Shown here piece by piece: positions 37,304-44,759 of a stretch of 64,000 bases of DNA. The position numbers were made by a program, and so were the translations under genes. The notes under the pieces were generated by a model. The model was not told where the DNA came from. It did no database searches and worked only from the letters and a program-made list of their open reading frames with translations. The DNA is taken from assembly GCF_034377285.1 (NCBI RefSeq), contig NZ_CP139715.1, positions 2,526,001-2,590,000 of the forward strand, read 5' to 3'. The number at the start of each line of letters is the position of its first letter. Position 1 is the first letter of the stretch. This stretch comes from Thalassobaculum sp. OXR-137 (GTDB lineage: Bacteria; Pseudomonadota; Alphaproteobacteria; Thalassobaculales; Thalassobaculaceae).

Positions 37304-38191
37304 TTGATCCTTCTGGACCTGGTCGCCCTCGTCTCTCCCGTCTTCGCGTGTGCGGCGATCGGCTGGGTATGGCGGCGGATGGACCGGCCGTTCGATGCCG
37401 AGACGGTGACCGGCCTGACGGTCAATATCGGCACCCCGTGCATCGTCTTCGACGTGCTGACCCGGCTGGACGTGTCGCTCGGCGATTTCGGGCTGATGGC
37501 CGCGGCGTCGCTGACGGCGATCTTCGGCTTCGCCGTGGTCGGGCTGCTCTGGCTCATGATCGCCGGGTTTTCCAAGGCGGCGTTCCTGCCGGCGCTGATG
37601 TTCCCCAATTGCGGCAATATCGGCCTGCCGGTCTGCCTCTTCGCGTTCGGCGAGGCGGGGCTTGCTTCGGCGGTGTCGTTCTTCGCGGTGATGATCGTGC
37701 TGCAGTTCACCGTCGGCGTGGCGATCGCCGCCGGCAAGGCGTCGTTCCGCCTGCTGCTGACCTCGCCGGTCGCCTATGCGCTGGTCCTGGCGCTGCTGGT
37801 GATGACCTTCGACATCCAGGTGCCGGAGCCGATCAGCAAAACCACCCAACTGCTGTCCGGCATCACCATCCCGGTCATGCTGATCGCGCTGGGGGTCTCC
37901 ATCGCCCAGCTCCGCATCTCCTCGCTGGGGGAGAGCCTGGCGGTGGCGGTGACCCGGATGGTGCTGGGCTTCGGCATCGGCACGGCGACCGCCTGGGCCT
38001 TCGCGCTGCCGCCGGTGATGGCCGGGGTGCTGATCATCCAGTCGTCCCTGCCGGTGGCGGTCTTCACCTACCTGTTCGCCCTGCGCTACGGTCGTTCGCC
38101 GGAGACCCTGGCCGGTGCCGTGGTGCTGTCCACCCTGTTCAGCTTCGTGTCCCTGCCGCTGGTCCTGTACCTCGTGATGCCCGGAACCTGA
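37304..38191 (+). CDS. AEC (auxin efflux carrier) family transporter
   Basis: A 295-residue inner-membrane carrier of the AEC family with about ten helices, built as two inverted five-helix halves. The conserved regions are PNCGNIGLPVCLFAFGEAGL in helix 4 and ITIPVMLIALGVSIAQL in the second half. Bacterial members move malonate, malate or other organic acids, usually outward. The start is a TTG (LILLDLVALVSPVFA), chosen because GGAG sits nine bases upstream and no ATG fits; the upstream frame is shadow. It is followed in ten bases by a small secreted-protein gene, a possible operon. Confidence 0.88.
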   Translation: MILLDLVALVSPVFACAAIGWVWRRMDRPFDAETVTGLTVNIGTPCIVFDVLTRLDVSLGDFGLMAAASLTAIFGFAVVGLLWLMIAGFSKAAFLPALMFPNCGNIGLPVCLFAFGEAGLASAVSFFAVMIVLQFTVGVAIAAGKASFRLLLTSPVAYALVLALLVMTFDIQVPEPISKTTQLLSGITIPVMLIALGVSIAQLRISSLGESLAVAVTRMVLGFGIGTATAWAFALPPVMAGVLIIQSSLPVAVFTYLFALRYGRSPETLAGAVVLSTLFSFVSLPLVLYLVMPGT

Positions 38192-38201
38192 CGAGATCGA
38201 T

Positions 38202-38726
38202 ATGCTGCTCCGTACCCTGTTTCTCTGCCTCGGCCTCGTCGCCTGGGGATCGTCCGCCTCCGCCGATGAGCGGGGGATGAACCATAACCGGACCTTCCTG
38301 GAGGCGTTTCTCACGCGCTGCATGCCCGCGGCCCACAACCAGACGCCGATCGTGCCGGACGGGATGATCGAGCTGCCGGACGAGCTGGCGCAGCAGTGGC
38401 TCCAGGGTCAGCCTGGACGGGTGTGGAAATACAACACCCAGCAGGACGTGCTCGTGGCCTCCGACCGGCCCGACCACTGCTTCGTGGTGTCGAAATACAC
38501 CGACATCGAGAACCTGCGCGATCAGGTGTCTTTCTGGTTTTCCAAGGACGCCCTGGGCTTCACCCAGGACGCCTTCGAGACCAAGCAGAGCGGGGAGTTC
38601 CGCGCGTCCTATTCGCTCGACCAGGGCGACGGCTGGCGCCGCCGCATCATCATCCAGGCCCGGCCGGTGCCGGACAGCGGCGGCATCGCCATCATGGGCA
38701 CCGCCGGCTTCGTGCCGGGGAAGTGA
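38202..38726 (+). CDS. Small exported protein of unknown function
   Basis: A 174-residue protein with a Sec signal peptide (MLLRTLFLCLGLVAWGSSAS then ADERG). The mature part has two cysteines (in FLTRCMPAA and PDHCFVVSKY) that may form a disulfide, and a mixed alpha/beta pattern. Its end is beta-rich (FRASYSLDQGDGWRRRIIIQ). I recognise no family; its size and domain order recall NMCC_0638-like or similar small periplasmic proteins, but this is weak. It begins ten bases after the AEC carrier stop and is probably cotranscribed with it. It converges with the CobW-type gene. Confidence 0.8.
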   Translation: MLLRTLFLCLGLVAWGSSASADERGMNHNRTFLEAFLTRCMPAAHNQTPIVPDGMIELPDELAQQWLQGQPGRVWKYNTQQDVLVASDRPDHCFVVSKYTDIENLRDQVSFWFSKDALGFTQDAFETKQSGEFRASYSLDQGDGWRRRIIIQARPVPDSGGIAIMGTAGFVPGK

Positions 38727-38748
38727 TCCGGCGGCCCCAGGGCCCGCC

Positions 38749-39888
38749 TTAGGCGAATTCCAGCGCCAGATAGCTGTTGAAGATCCGGGTCATCTGATCC
38801 TGCTCCATGTCGCGGGCGATGATCACCAGCTTGGAGCGGCGGTCGTCGTCGGGCCAGGCCTCGAGCTTGGCCGGCGGGTGGAACAGGTGCTGGACCGCGT
38901 GCACCACGACCGGCTGGTCGATCTCCACCACGTTCAGAATGCCCTTCATCCGCAGCAGGTTGGCGCCGTGGGTCTGCACCAGCATGTCCAGGGCCGGGGC
39001 GATCTTGTTCCAGGGGAACGGCTCGTCGAAGGTCAGGCAGAACGCCCGGATGTGGTCGTCGTGCCGGTTCACGTCGTGGTGGTGATGGCCGTGGTCATGA
39101 TCGTGGCTATGACCATGATCCCCGTGCCCGTGGCCATGATGGTGGTGCCCGTCCTCACCCTCACGGTGATAGACGTGGCCTTCGGTATCCCGATAGGCCT
39201 CCTCCTTCAGCCAGCGCTGGACGTCTGAGGACTTGGTCATCGGGTTATAGAGGCCGGCATTGAACAGCTCGGCCGGGTCGATGTCGCCGCTGATCACCCG
39301 CAGGATCGGGGCCGCCGGGTTGATCGACGCGATCCGCTGCTCGACCGCCTTGGCGGCCTCCTCGGAGATCAGGTCGGTCTTGGTCAGCACCACCCGGTCG
39401 GCTACGGCGGCCTGCTTCACGCTCTCGAATTGCCGGTCGAACTGGGTCATGGCGTTGACCGCGTCGACCACGGTGATCACCCCGTCCAGGGTGAAGCGGG
39501 TGACCAGGAAACCGTCGGACATCATGGTGTGCAGGATCGGTGCGGGATCGGCGAGGCCGGTGGTCTCGATCACGATCCGGTCGAAATCGGCGATCTCGCC
39601 CTTGGCCCGGCGCTTGTAAAGCGACTTCATCGTGTCCAGCAGGTCGCCGCGCACCGTGCAGCACAGGCAGCCGGAATTCAGCAGGATGGCGTCCTCGTCC
39701 ACGCTCTCGATCAGCGTGTGGTCGAGGCCGATCTCGCCGAACTCGTTGATGATCACCGCCACCCGGTTCATCCCCGGATGCGCGAGCAGCGCCTTCAGCA
39801 GGGTGGTCTTACCGCTGCCGAGAAAGCCGGTGAGGATGGAGACGGGCATCCGGTCCAGCGGGGAGGGAGGGGCTGTGTCGTCGGGCAT
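38749..39888 (-). CDS. CobW/COG0523 GTPase, His-rich metallochaperone
   Basis: A 379-residue G3E GTPase. The P-loop GFLGSGKTTLLKALL is near residues 20-34, the metal-binding CxCC motif (GCLCCTVRGDL) near residue 74, Walker B-like VIETTGLADPAPILH and the base-specificity motif TKTD near residue 168. Between residues about 240 and 275 is a long histidine-aspartate tract, followed by the CobW C-terminal domain. With the Zur gene 60 bases upstream on the same strand, this is most likely a zinc chaperone of the ZigA/ZagA type that delivers zinc to client proteins under scarcity. GGGAG precedes the ATG. No clear Zur box lies in the short gap. Confidence 0.92.
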   Translation of the reverse strand: MPDDTAPPSPLDRMPVSILTGFLGSGKTTLLKALLAHPGMNRVAVIINEFGEIGLDHTLIESVDEDAILLNSGCLCCTVRGDLLDTMKSLYKRRAKGEIADFDRIVIETTGLADPAPILHTMMSDGFLVTRFTLDGVITVVDAVNAMTQFDRQFESVKQAAVADRVVLTKTDLISEEAAKAVEQRIASINPAAPILRVISGDIDPAELFNAGLYNPMTKSSDVQRWLKEEAYRDTEGHVYHREGEDGHHHHGHGHGDHGHSHDHDHGHHHHDVNRHDDHIRAFCLTFDEPFPWNKIAPALDMLVQTHGANLLRMKGILNVVEIDQPVVVHAVQHLFHPPAKLEAWPDDDRRSKLVIIARDMEQDQMTRIFNSYLALEFA

Positions 39889-39948
39889 GGGGGGCTCCCG
39901 TGAGAGGCTTCTTTGGTGTCGGGCGTCGGCTCGGTCGGGCCGGCCTGG

Positions 39949-40449
39949 TCAGATGGGGGCCGGCTCGCGGCAATCCGCGCAGAGCCCGGCCACTTCGATG
40001 GTGATGCGCTTGACCTGGAAATTCAGGCCGTCGGCGTAGTTCCGCAGTTCACGGTCGAGCGCGCCGCCGGCCAGCTCATGGGCGGCGCCGCAGCTCTGGC
40101 AGATCAGGAAATAGCCGCGATGCGGCCGCTCCGGCTCGGCACAGCCGACGAAGGCGTTCAGGCTCTCGATCCGGTGGACAAGGCCCTGTTCGATCAGAAA
40201 CTCCAGGGCACGGTAGACGGTGGGCGGGGCCACGCGGGAGTCGTCGCCGTCATCGGCGCGGGCGCGGCTCAGCTTGTCGATCAGGTCGTAGGCGCCGATC
40301 GGCGCGTGGCTGTCCCAGATCAGCTCCAGCACCCGGCGGCGCAGGTCGGTCAACCGCGCCCCGCGCTGCGTGCACACGATCTCGGCCGACGCCAGGGCAT
40401 CGGCGACGCAGCGGTCGTGATCGTGGTCGGTGGTGGGAAAGCTGGTCAC
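39949..40449 (-). CDS. zur: Zinc uptake regulator, Fur family
   Basis: A 166-residue Fur-superfamily repressor. The winged helix with recognition segment APPTVYRALEFLIEQGLVHR is at residues 74-93. Two C-x2-C pairs, C117/C120 and C157/C160, form the structural zinc site, and histidines such as H93, H110 and the HEL of AAHEL probably form the regulatory site. The pattern fits Zur better than Fur or Mur, as does the adjacent zinc chaperone gene. The N terminus has a small His-Asp run (DHDHD). The start is a GTG with GAGG just upstream. The gene diverges from the DUF6134 operon, sharing the 167-base intergenic region. Confidence 0.88.
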   Translation of the reverse strand: MTSFPTTDHDHDRCVADALASAEIVCTQRGARLTDLRRRVLELIWDSHAPIGAYDLIDKLSRARADDGDDSRVAPPTVYRALEFLIEQGLVHRIESLNAFVGCAEPERPHRGYFLICQSCGAAHELAGGALDRELRNYADGLNFQVKRITIEVAGLCADCREPAPI

Positions 40450-40545
40450 GGGCCTCGGATCCGTTCGTTGGCTTGGGCTTCAGATATAGACCACCAACCC
40501 TTCCGCTGCCACCCGGTCCGGTCGAGACGGCGAACGCGGTGCGGG

Positions 40546-40571
40546 TGATCCGATGCAGGCCCTCCCCCGTA
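40546..40571 (+). promoter_or_regulatory. ECF11-type promoter of the DUF6134-photolyase operon
   Basis: TGATCC (40546-40551) and CGTA (40568-40571) are separated by 16 bases; the base after TGATCC is G. The same pattern with identical spacing lies before the FAD oxidoreductase operon and the class I photolyase gene. The first start codon is 46 bases downstream of the -10 box. It resembles, from memory, promoters of RpoE-ChrR type sigma factors responding to singlet oxygen. Confidence 0.75.
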
Positions 40572-40616
40572 GACAGGCGTAATGTTCGGGGGAACAGTCT
40601 GGCAGCGAGAACGACC

Positions 40617-41393
40617 ATGACCGGCATACAGTCACGCTCTTTCTCCCGGCGCACCGTGCTCGGTGCGATGGCCGCGACCGGGGCGGCGTCGATCCTGGGA
40701 GCGCCATTGGGAATGTCGGCCGCACAGGCCGCCCCGTCATTGGCCTCGGCCTATCCGAGCATCCTGAAATTCCGGGTCCAGCGCGACGGCGGCTTCATCG
40801 GCCATGTGATGGAACGCTACCGGCCGGTCGGCCAGGAACTGCAGGTCGACGTCTTTATCGGCTTCGTGGTCTCCCTGGCCTTCATTCCCCTCTATCGCTA
40901 CGAGCACCGGGCCCGCGAAATCTGGCGCGAGGGCCGTCTGGTGCGGCTCGATACGGTGACCAACGACAATGGCGAGCCCCAATCGGTGACGGGTCGGGCC
41001 GGGTCGGACGGGTTCGCGGTTACCGGCACCGAAGGCGCGCTGACCGCGCCGGCCGACATTCTGCCGTCCAGCTACTGGCACCCGCGGTTCACCGAGTCCT
41101 CCAGCATGCTGGACAGCCAGCTCGGCCGGATCCTGGAATTCGACATCGCGAAGATCGGCACCGAACGGATCGACGTGCTCGGCCAGCCGGTGGAGGCGGA
41201 CCGGTTCGCGATGCGCGGGGATGTGGATCTGGACTTCTGGTACGACGCGGATCGGGTCTGGCAGAAGATGGCCTTCACCATCAAGGGCGGCTTCATGGAG
41301 TACGACCGGGTCGCCCCGACCGCCGAGGACGAGGGGCTGTTCGGCTCTCCCCTGTCCACCGGAACCGCGCTGCCGCCGCCGGGGACCGCGTGA
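40617..41393 (+). CDS. DUF6134 family exported protein (Tat signal)
   Basis: A 258-residue protein with a twin-arginine signal (SRRTVLGAMAATGAASILG, then a cleavage near AAQAAPS). The mature part is beta-rich, starting with YPSILKFRVQRDGGFIGHVM and containing DVDLDFWYDADRVWQKMAFT, which matches the lipid-binding-like beta barrel of DUF6134/DUF3108-type proteins. Function unknown; the fold suggests binding of a lipid or hydrophobic ligand in the periplasm. It is first in operon A, 46 bases after an ECF-type promoter, and its stop overlaps the start of the photolyase gene (GTGA). Its inclusion in the photo-stress set is inferred from that promoter. Confidence 0.82.
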   Translation: MTGIQSRSFSRRTVLGAMAATGAASILGAPLGMSAAQAAPSLASAYPSILKFRVQRDGGFIGHVMERYRPVGQELQVDVFIGFVVSLAFIPLYRYEHRAREIWREGRLVRLDTVTNDNGEPQSVTGRAGSDGFAVTGTEGALTAPADILPSSYWHPRFTESSSMLDSQLGRILEFDIAKIGTERIDVLGQPVEADRFAMRGDVDLDFWYDADRVWQKMAFTIKGGFMEYDRVAPTAEDEGLFGSPLSTGTALPPPGTA

Positions 41394-42913
41394 CGGTTCT
41401 GCGCGTCGTCCTGGGCGATCAACTCGATCGGCAGATCTCCAGCCTCACCGACCTCGACCGCGACGCGGACGTGGTCCTGATGATGGAGGTGACGGACGAG
41501 ACGACCTATGTCCCCCATCATCCCAAGAAGATCGCCCTCATCCTCTCCGCCATGCGCCATTTCTCGGCGGCGCTGGAGGCGGAGGGGGCGACGGTGGACT
41601 ATGTCCGCCTGGATGCCTCGCAGAATACGGGCAGCTTCACCGGCGAAGTCGATCGGGCGGTGAAGCGACACAAGCCCAAGCGGATCGTCGTGACCGAGCC
41701 GGGAGAATGGCGGGTCGAGCAGGACGTGAAAGCCTGGGAGCAGGCTTTCGGTCTGCCGGTGGAGATCCGGGCCGACGACCGGTTCCTGTGCTCCCGCGCC
41801 GAATTCGCCGATTGGGCCAAGGGCCGCAAAATGTTCCGCATGGAGCATTTCTATCGCGAGATGCGCAAGCGCACCGGCATCCTCATGGACGGCGACGATC
41901 CCGTGGGCGGGGAGTGGAATTTCGACAAGGAGAACCGCAAGCCGCTGCCCAAGGGGATCCGGGCGCCGAATTTCGCGGGCGTGGCCCCCGACGAGATCAC
42001 CGAACCGGTCCTGGCGCTGGTCGCCGAGCGTTTTGCTGACAATTTCGGCGACCTCGACGGCTTCCGCTTTCCGGTCACCCGCGATCAGGCCCTCGGTCTG
42101 CTGGACCGGTTCATCGCGCGCGGGCTGAAGGATTTCGGCGACTACCAGGATGCCATGGCGCTGGGCGAGCCGTTCCTGTTCCACTCGCTGATTTCGCCGG
42201 CGCTGAATATCGGCCTGCTGCGGCCGCGCGAGGTGATCGAGCGGGTGGAGGCGGCCTATCGCGCCGGTGTGGCCCCCCTGAACGCGGCGGAGGGGTTCAT
42301 CCGGCAGATCCTGGGCTGGCGCGAATACGTGCGCGGGATCTACTGGCACGCCATGCCGGAGTACGCCGAGACCAATGCCTTCGGCGCGGACAGGCCGCTG
42401 CCGGCGCTGTACTGGACCGGCGAGACCGACATGCGCTGCCTCGCCGAAGTGGTCGGCCAGACCCGGCGCGAGGCCTATGCCCACCACATCCAGCGGCTGA
42501 TGGTGACCGGGTGCTTCGCCCTGCTGATCGGCGCCGATCCGGACGAGGTCAACGCGTGGTACCTGGCGGTCTACGCCGACGCCTTCGAGTGGGTGCAGCT
42601 TCCCAATACCCACGGGATGGTGCTGCACGCCGATGGCGGCATGCTCGGCTCCAAGCCCTACGCGGCCTCGGGCAAGTATATCGACCGGATGTCGGACTAT
42701 TGCGGGACGTGCCGCTACGACGTGAAGCAGACCGCGGGGGAAACCGCTTGTCCCTTTAACGCGTTGTACTGGCGGTTCCTCGATCGCAACGCAGGGCACC
42801 TGCGGGACAACCGGCGGATGGCGATGATCTACCGAACCTGGGACCGGTTCGACGACGACCGGCGCGCGGCGATCCTGGCGCGGGCCGACAGATTCCTTGA
42901 GACCTTGGACTGA
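41390..42913 (+). CDS. phrB: Fe-S bacterial cryptochrome/photolyase, (6-4) photolyase PhrB type
   Basis: A 507-residue flavoprotein of the FeS-BCP (CryPro) clade that repairs (6-4) pyrimidine photoproducts with blue light. The four cluster cysteines fall at residues 350, 438, 441 and 454, the same numbers as I recall for Agrobacterium PhrB, in ETDMRC and DYCGTCRYDVKQTAGETACP. The histidine pair of the active site is at 365-366 (EAYAHHIQRL). The N-terminal antenna region (LRVVLGDQL) differs from class I enzymes and probably binds dimethyl-ribityl-lumazine. FAD-binding residues lie in NAAEGFIRQILGWREYVRG. The GTG start overlaps the previous stop, indicating coupling. Second gene of operon A. 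Confidence 0.95.
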   Translation: MTVLRVVLGDQLDRQISSLTDLDRDADVVLMMEVTDETTYVPHHPKKIALILSAMRHFSAALEAEGATVDYVRLDASQNTGSFTGEVDRAVKRHKPKRIVVTEPGEWRVEQDVKAWEQAFGLPVEIRADDRFLCSRAEFADWAKGRKMFRMEHFYREMRKRTGILMDGDDPVGGEWNFDKENRKPLPKGIRAPNFAGVAPDEITEPVLALVAERFADNFGDLDGFRFPVTRDQALGLLDRFIARGLKDFGDYQDAMALGEPFLFHSLISPALNIGLLRPREVIERVEAAYRAGVAPLNAAEGFIRQILGWREYVRGIYWHAMPEYAETNAFGADRPLPALYWTGETDMRCLAEVVGQTRREAYAHHIQRLMVTGCFALLIGADPDEVNAWYLAVYADAFEWVQLPNTHGMVLHADGGMLGSKPYAASGKYIDRMSDYCGTCRYDVKQTAGETACPFNALYWRFLDRNAGHLRDNRRMAMIYRTWDRFDDDRRAAILARADRFLETLD

Positions 42914-42925
42914 GAGGCGGAGACG

Positions 42926-43678
42926 ATGGCAGAGCGGATTGTCTGGATCACCGGCGCCAGTTCCGGCATCGGCCGCGCGGTGGCGCTGGAGATGGCGCGG
43001 GACGGCTGGCGGGTCGTCGGCTCGGCCCGGCGCCAGGAGGAACTCGACGAGCTGGCGGCGGAAGGCCCGGCCGGCCGGATCACCGGAGTCGCCGTCGACG
43101 TGACCGACCTGGAGGCGACCAAGGCCGCCGCCGCCCGGATCGAGGCGGAGATCGGGCCGATCGACTGTGCCGTCCTGGCGGCGGGCACGCACATCCCGAC
43201 CTCGGCCGAGGACTTCAGGCCGGAGGATTTCCGCAAGCTGGTCGAGGTCAACGTCATGGGCGTGGTCCATGCGACCGCGGCGGTCCTGCCCGGCTTCAAG
43301 GCGCGCCGGTCCGGCCATCTGGTCGTTGTGGCCAGCGTCGCCGGCTATGGCGGCCTGCCGACCGCGGCCGGCTACGGGGCGACCAAGGCGGCGCTGATCA
43401 ACTTCACGGAAGCGATGAAGTTCGACCTGGACGATTTCGGCGTGAAGACCCAGCTCGTCTGTCCCGGCTTCGTGAAGACGCCGCTGACCGACAAGAATCC
43501 GTTTCCCATGCCGTTCCTGATGGAAGTGGAGGATGCCGCCAAGGCGATGGTGTCGGGCATGAAGGGCGGCGGGTTCGAGATCACCTTCCCCAAGCGGTTC
43601 ACGACCCTGGTGAAGATCGTCTCGAGCCTGCCCTACCGGCTGTACTTTGCGCTGGTCGCCAAGGGGACCAGAGGATGA
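42926..43678 (+). CDS. Short-chain dehydrogenase/reductase (photo-stress operon)
   Basis: A 250-residue classical SDR. The cofactor motif ITGASSGIGRAVALEMARDG is at residues 6-25, the catalytic serine in VVVASVAGYGG and the YxxxK pair in GYGATKAALINF. A hydrophobic C-terminal segment (VKIVSSLPYRLYFALVAKG) may associate with the membrane, as in SDRs acting on lipids or quinones. It lies 12 bases after the photolyase gene and 13 before the SnoaL-like gene. SDRs are regular members of light- or singlet-oxygen-induced clusters with photolyase and fatty-acid-modifying genes. The substrate is unknown. Confidence 0.88.
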   Translation: MAERIVWITGASSGIGRAVALEMARDGWRVVGSARRQEELDELAAEGPAGRITGVAVDVTDLEATKAAAARIEAEIGPIDCAVLAAGTHIPTSAEDFRPEDFRKLVEVNVMGVVHATAAVLPGFKARRSGHLVVVASVAGYGGLPTAAGYGATKAALINFTEAMKFDLDDFGVKTQLVCPGFVKTPLTDKNPFPMPFLMEVEDAAKAMVSGMKGGGFEITFPKRFTTLVKIVSSLPYRLYFALVAKGTRG

Positions 43679-43691
43679 GGGAGACACGGCA

Positions 43692-44117
43692 ATGATCGAC
43701 GGTCGCCGCAATCTGGACGCCTATCTGAAGGCCTACGAGGTCATGGGGCCGGACAACCTCGACGTGTTCGACACGGTCTGCGATCCCGATGTGCGGTTCG
43801 TGGATCCGTTCAACGACCTGCGCGGGGTGGAGCGGTTGAAGGACGTCTATCGCGAGATGTACGACACCCTCGATAATCCGCGTTTCACCATCCATGACAG
43901 CGCGGTCGGGGAGAAGGCGGGCTATATCCGCTGGCAGTTCGATTTCGCCCTGCGCGGCCGCGAGATGTCGATCGACGGCATGTCGGAGGTCGCTTTCGGG
44001 CCGGACGGCCGGGTGGTCGCCCATGTGGACCACTGGGATTCCGGGTCCCAGGTCTATGCCCGGATCCCCGTCCTGGGCGCGGCGATCGGATTGGTCCGAA
44101 GGCGGATCGCGCTGTAA
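43692..44117 (+). CDS. SnoaL-like/NTF2-fold protein (photo-stress operon)
   Basis: A 141-residue cystatin-like NTF2-fold protein of the SnoaL type. The first helix and strand (YLKAYEVMGPDNLDVFDTV then CDPDVRFVDPFNDLRGVERL) and DFALRGREMSIDGMSEVAFG carry the hydrophobic pocket pattern with acidic residues that can act in lyase, isomerase or binding proteins. It does not resemble an enzyme I can name. GAGGGAGA precedes the ATG. It is the last gene of operon A and ends 20 bases before a REP-like hairpin that separates it from the converging operon B. Confidence 0.85.
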   Translation: MIDGRRNLDAYLKAYEVMGPDNLDVFDTVCDPDVRFVDPFNDLRGVERLKDVYREMYDTLDNPRFTIHDSAVGEKAGYIRWQFDFALRGREMSIDGMSEVAFGPDGRVVAHVDHWDSGSQVYARIPVLGAAIGLVRRRIAL

Positions 44118-44136
44118 GGATCCGACTGGATATCGG

Positions 44137-44180
44137 CTGTCATCCCGGTCTGGCCTGCAGGGCCATGGCCAGGATGACAG
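44137..44180. terminator. Convergent-gene hairpin, short REP-like element
   Basis: CTGTCATCC (44137-44145) pairs with GGATGACAG (44172-44180), and an inner CTGGCC pairs with GGCCAG. The element sits between convergent operons A and B, 19 bases after one stop codon and 9 after the other, so a bidirectional terminator is likely. The CATCCCGG core links it to the larger repeats at 8939 and 24789. It lacks strong T-runs. Confidence 0.6.
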
Positions 44181-44189
44181 AGAGTTGGT

Positions 44190-44759
44190 TTATGCCGCCT
44201 CGCGGCCCTCGCCGGTCTCGGCCCGCTCCGCGCTGGCCTTCTGGAAGAACAGGGTCACCGTGCCGAGCTCGATGCCGAACTTGGTGACATAGGCGCGGTT
44301 GACCATGACCCCGTCCGACTGCAGGAACATCCAGTCGTCGAACCGCACCTTCACGTCGTGGCCCTGGATGTTCAGCTCCATCTCGTAGGTCCAACTGAAG
44401 GCGGAGCCCTCGGTCTGACCCTGCGCCGTGCCGATCACGTCGCTGGCCCGGCCGACATAGGAATTCTCGCCAACCTTCTCGATCCGCCAGATCCGCTGGT
44501 CCTTCTCCCCGTCGGCATAGTCGAACTGCTCGTCGAGGGTCAGGGTGGTTCCGTCCCAGGTGCCGGTGATGTCGACGACGAACTGCCGCCGCAGGTTCCC
44601 GAACCGGTCCTCGAAGATGCCCCAGGCCTTGGTCTTGCCCTCGAAATAGTCCTCGAGCACGAGCTTGGGCGTGGTCCCCTTGAAATCGTCGATCTGCATG
44701 GACTGGCAACCCCCCAAAAGTAGGAGAACTGTCACTACATACGCGAATCGGTAGAGCAT
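44190..44759 (-). CDS. DUF3833 family lipoprotein
   Basis: A 189-residue lipoprotein matching DUF3833. The lipobox LLLLGGC places the acylated cysteine at residue 18, followed by QSMQIDDF. The mature part is a beta barrel with typical segments TPKLVLEDYFEGKTKAWGIF and DYADGEKDQRIWRIEKVGEN. Function is unknown; the family is lipocalin-like and often found with cyclopropane-synthase-like, DUF1365 and FAD-oxidoreductase genes. Here it is the last gene of exactly such an operon. Its start lies inside the 3' end of the GPH-type carrier gene (25-base overlap). It probably sits in the outer or inner membrane facing the periplasm. Confidence 0.9.
   Translation of the reverse strand: MLYRFAYVVTVLLLLGGCQSMQIDDFKGTTPKLVLEDYFEGKTKAWGIFEDRFGNLRRQFVVDITGTWDGTTLTLDEQFDYADGEKDQRIWRIEKVGENSYVGRASDVIGTAQGQTEGSAFSWTYEMELNIQGHDVKVRFDDWMFLQSDGVMVNRAYVTKFGIELGTVTLFFQKASAERAETGEGREAA

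Noticed and set aside
36439-38280. A plus-strand reading frame of about 610 codons
   Set aside because: It runs antisense to the flavin reductase gene and through the AEC carrier gene in another frame; no recognisable motif and a biased composition.
41072-43711. A minus-strand reading frame of about 880 codons opposite the (6-4) photolyase and SDR genes
   Set aside because: Shadow of GC-rich coding DNA; both opposite-strand genes have all catalytic motifs.
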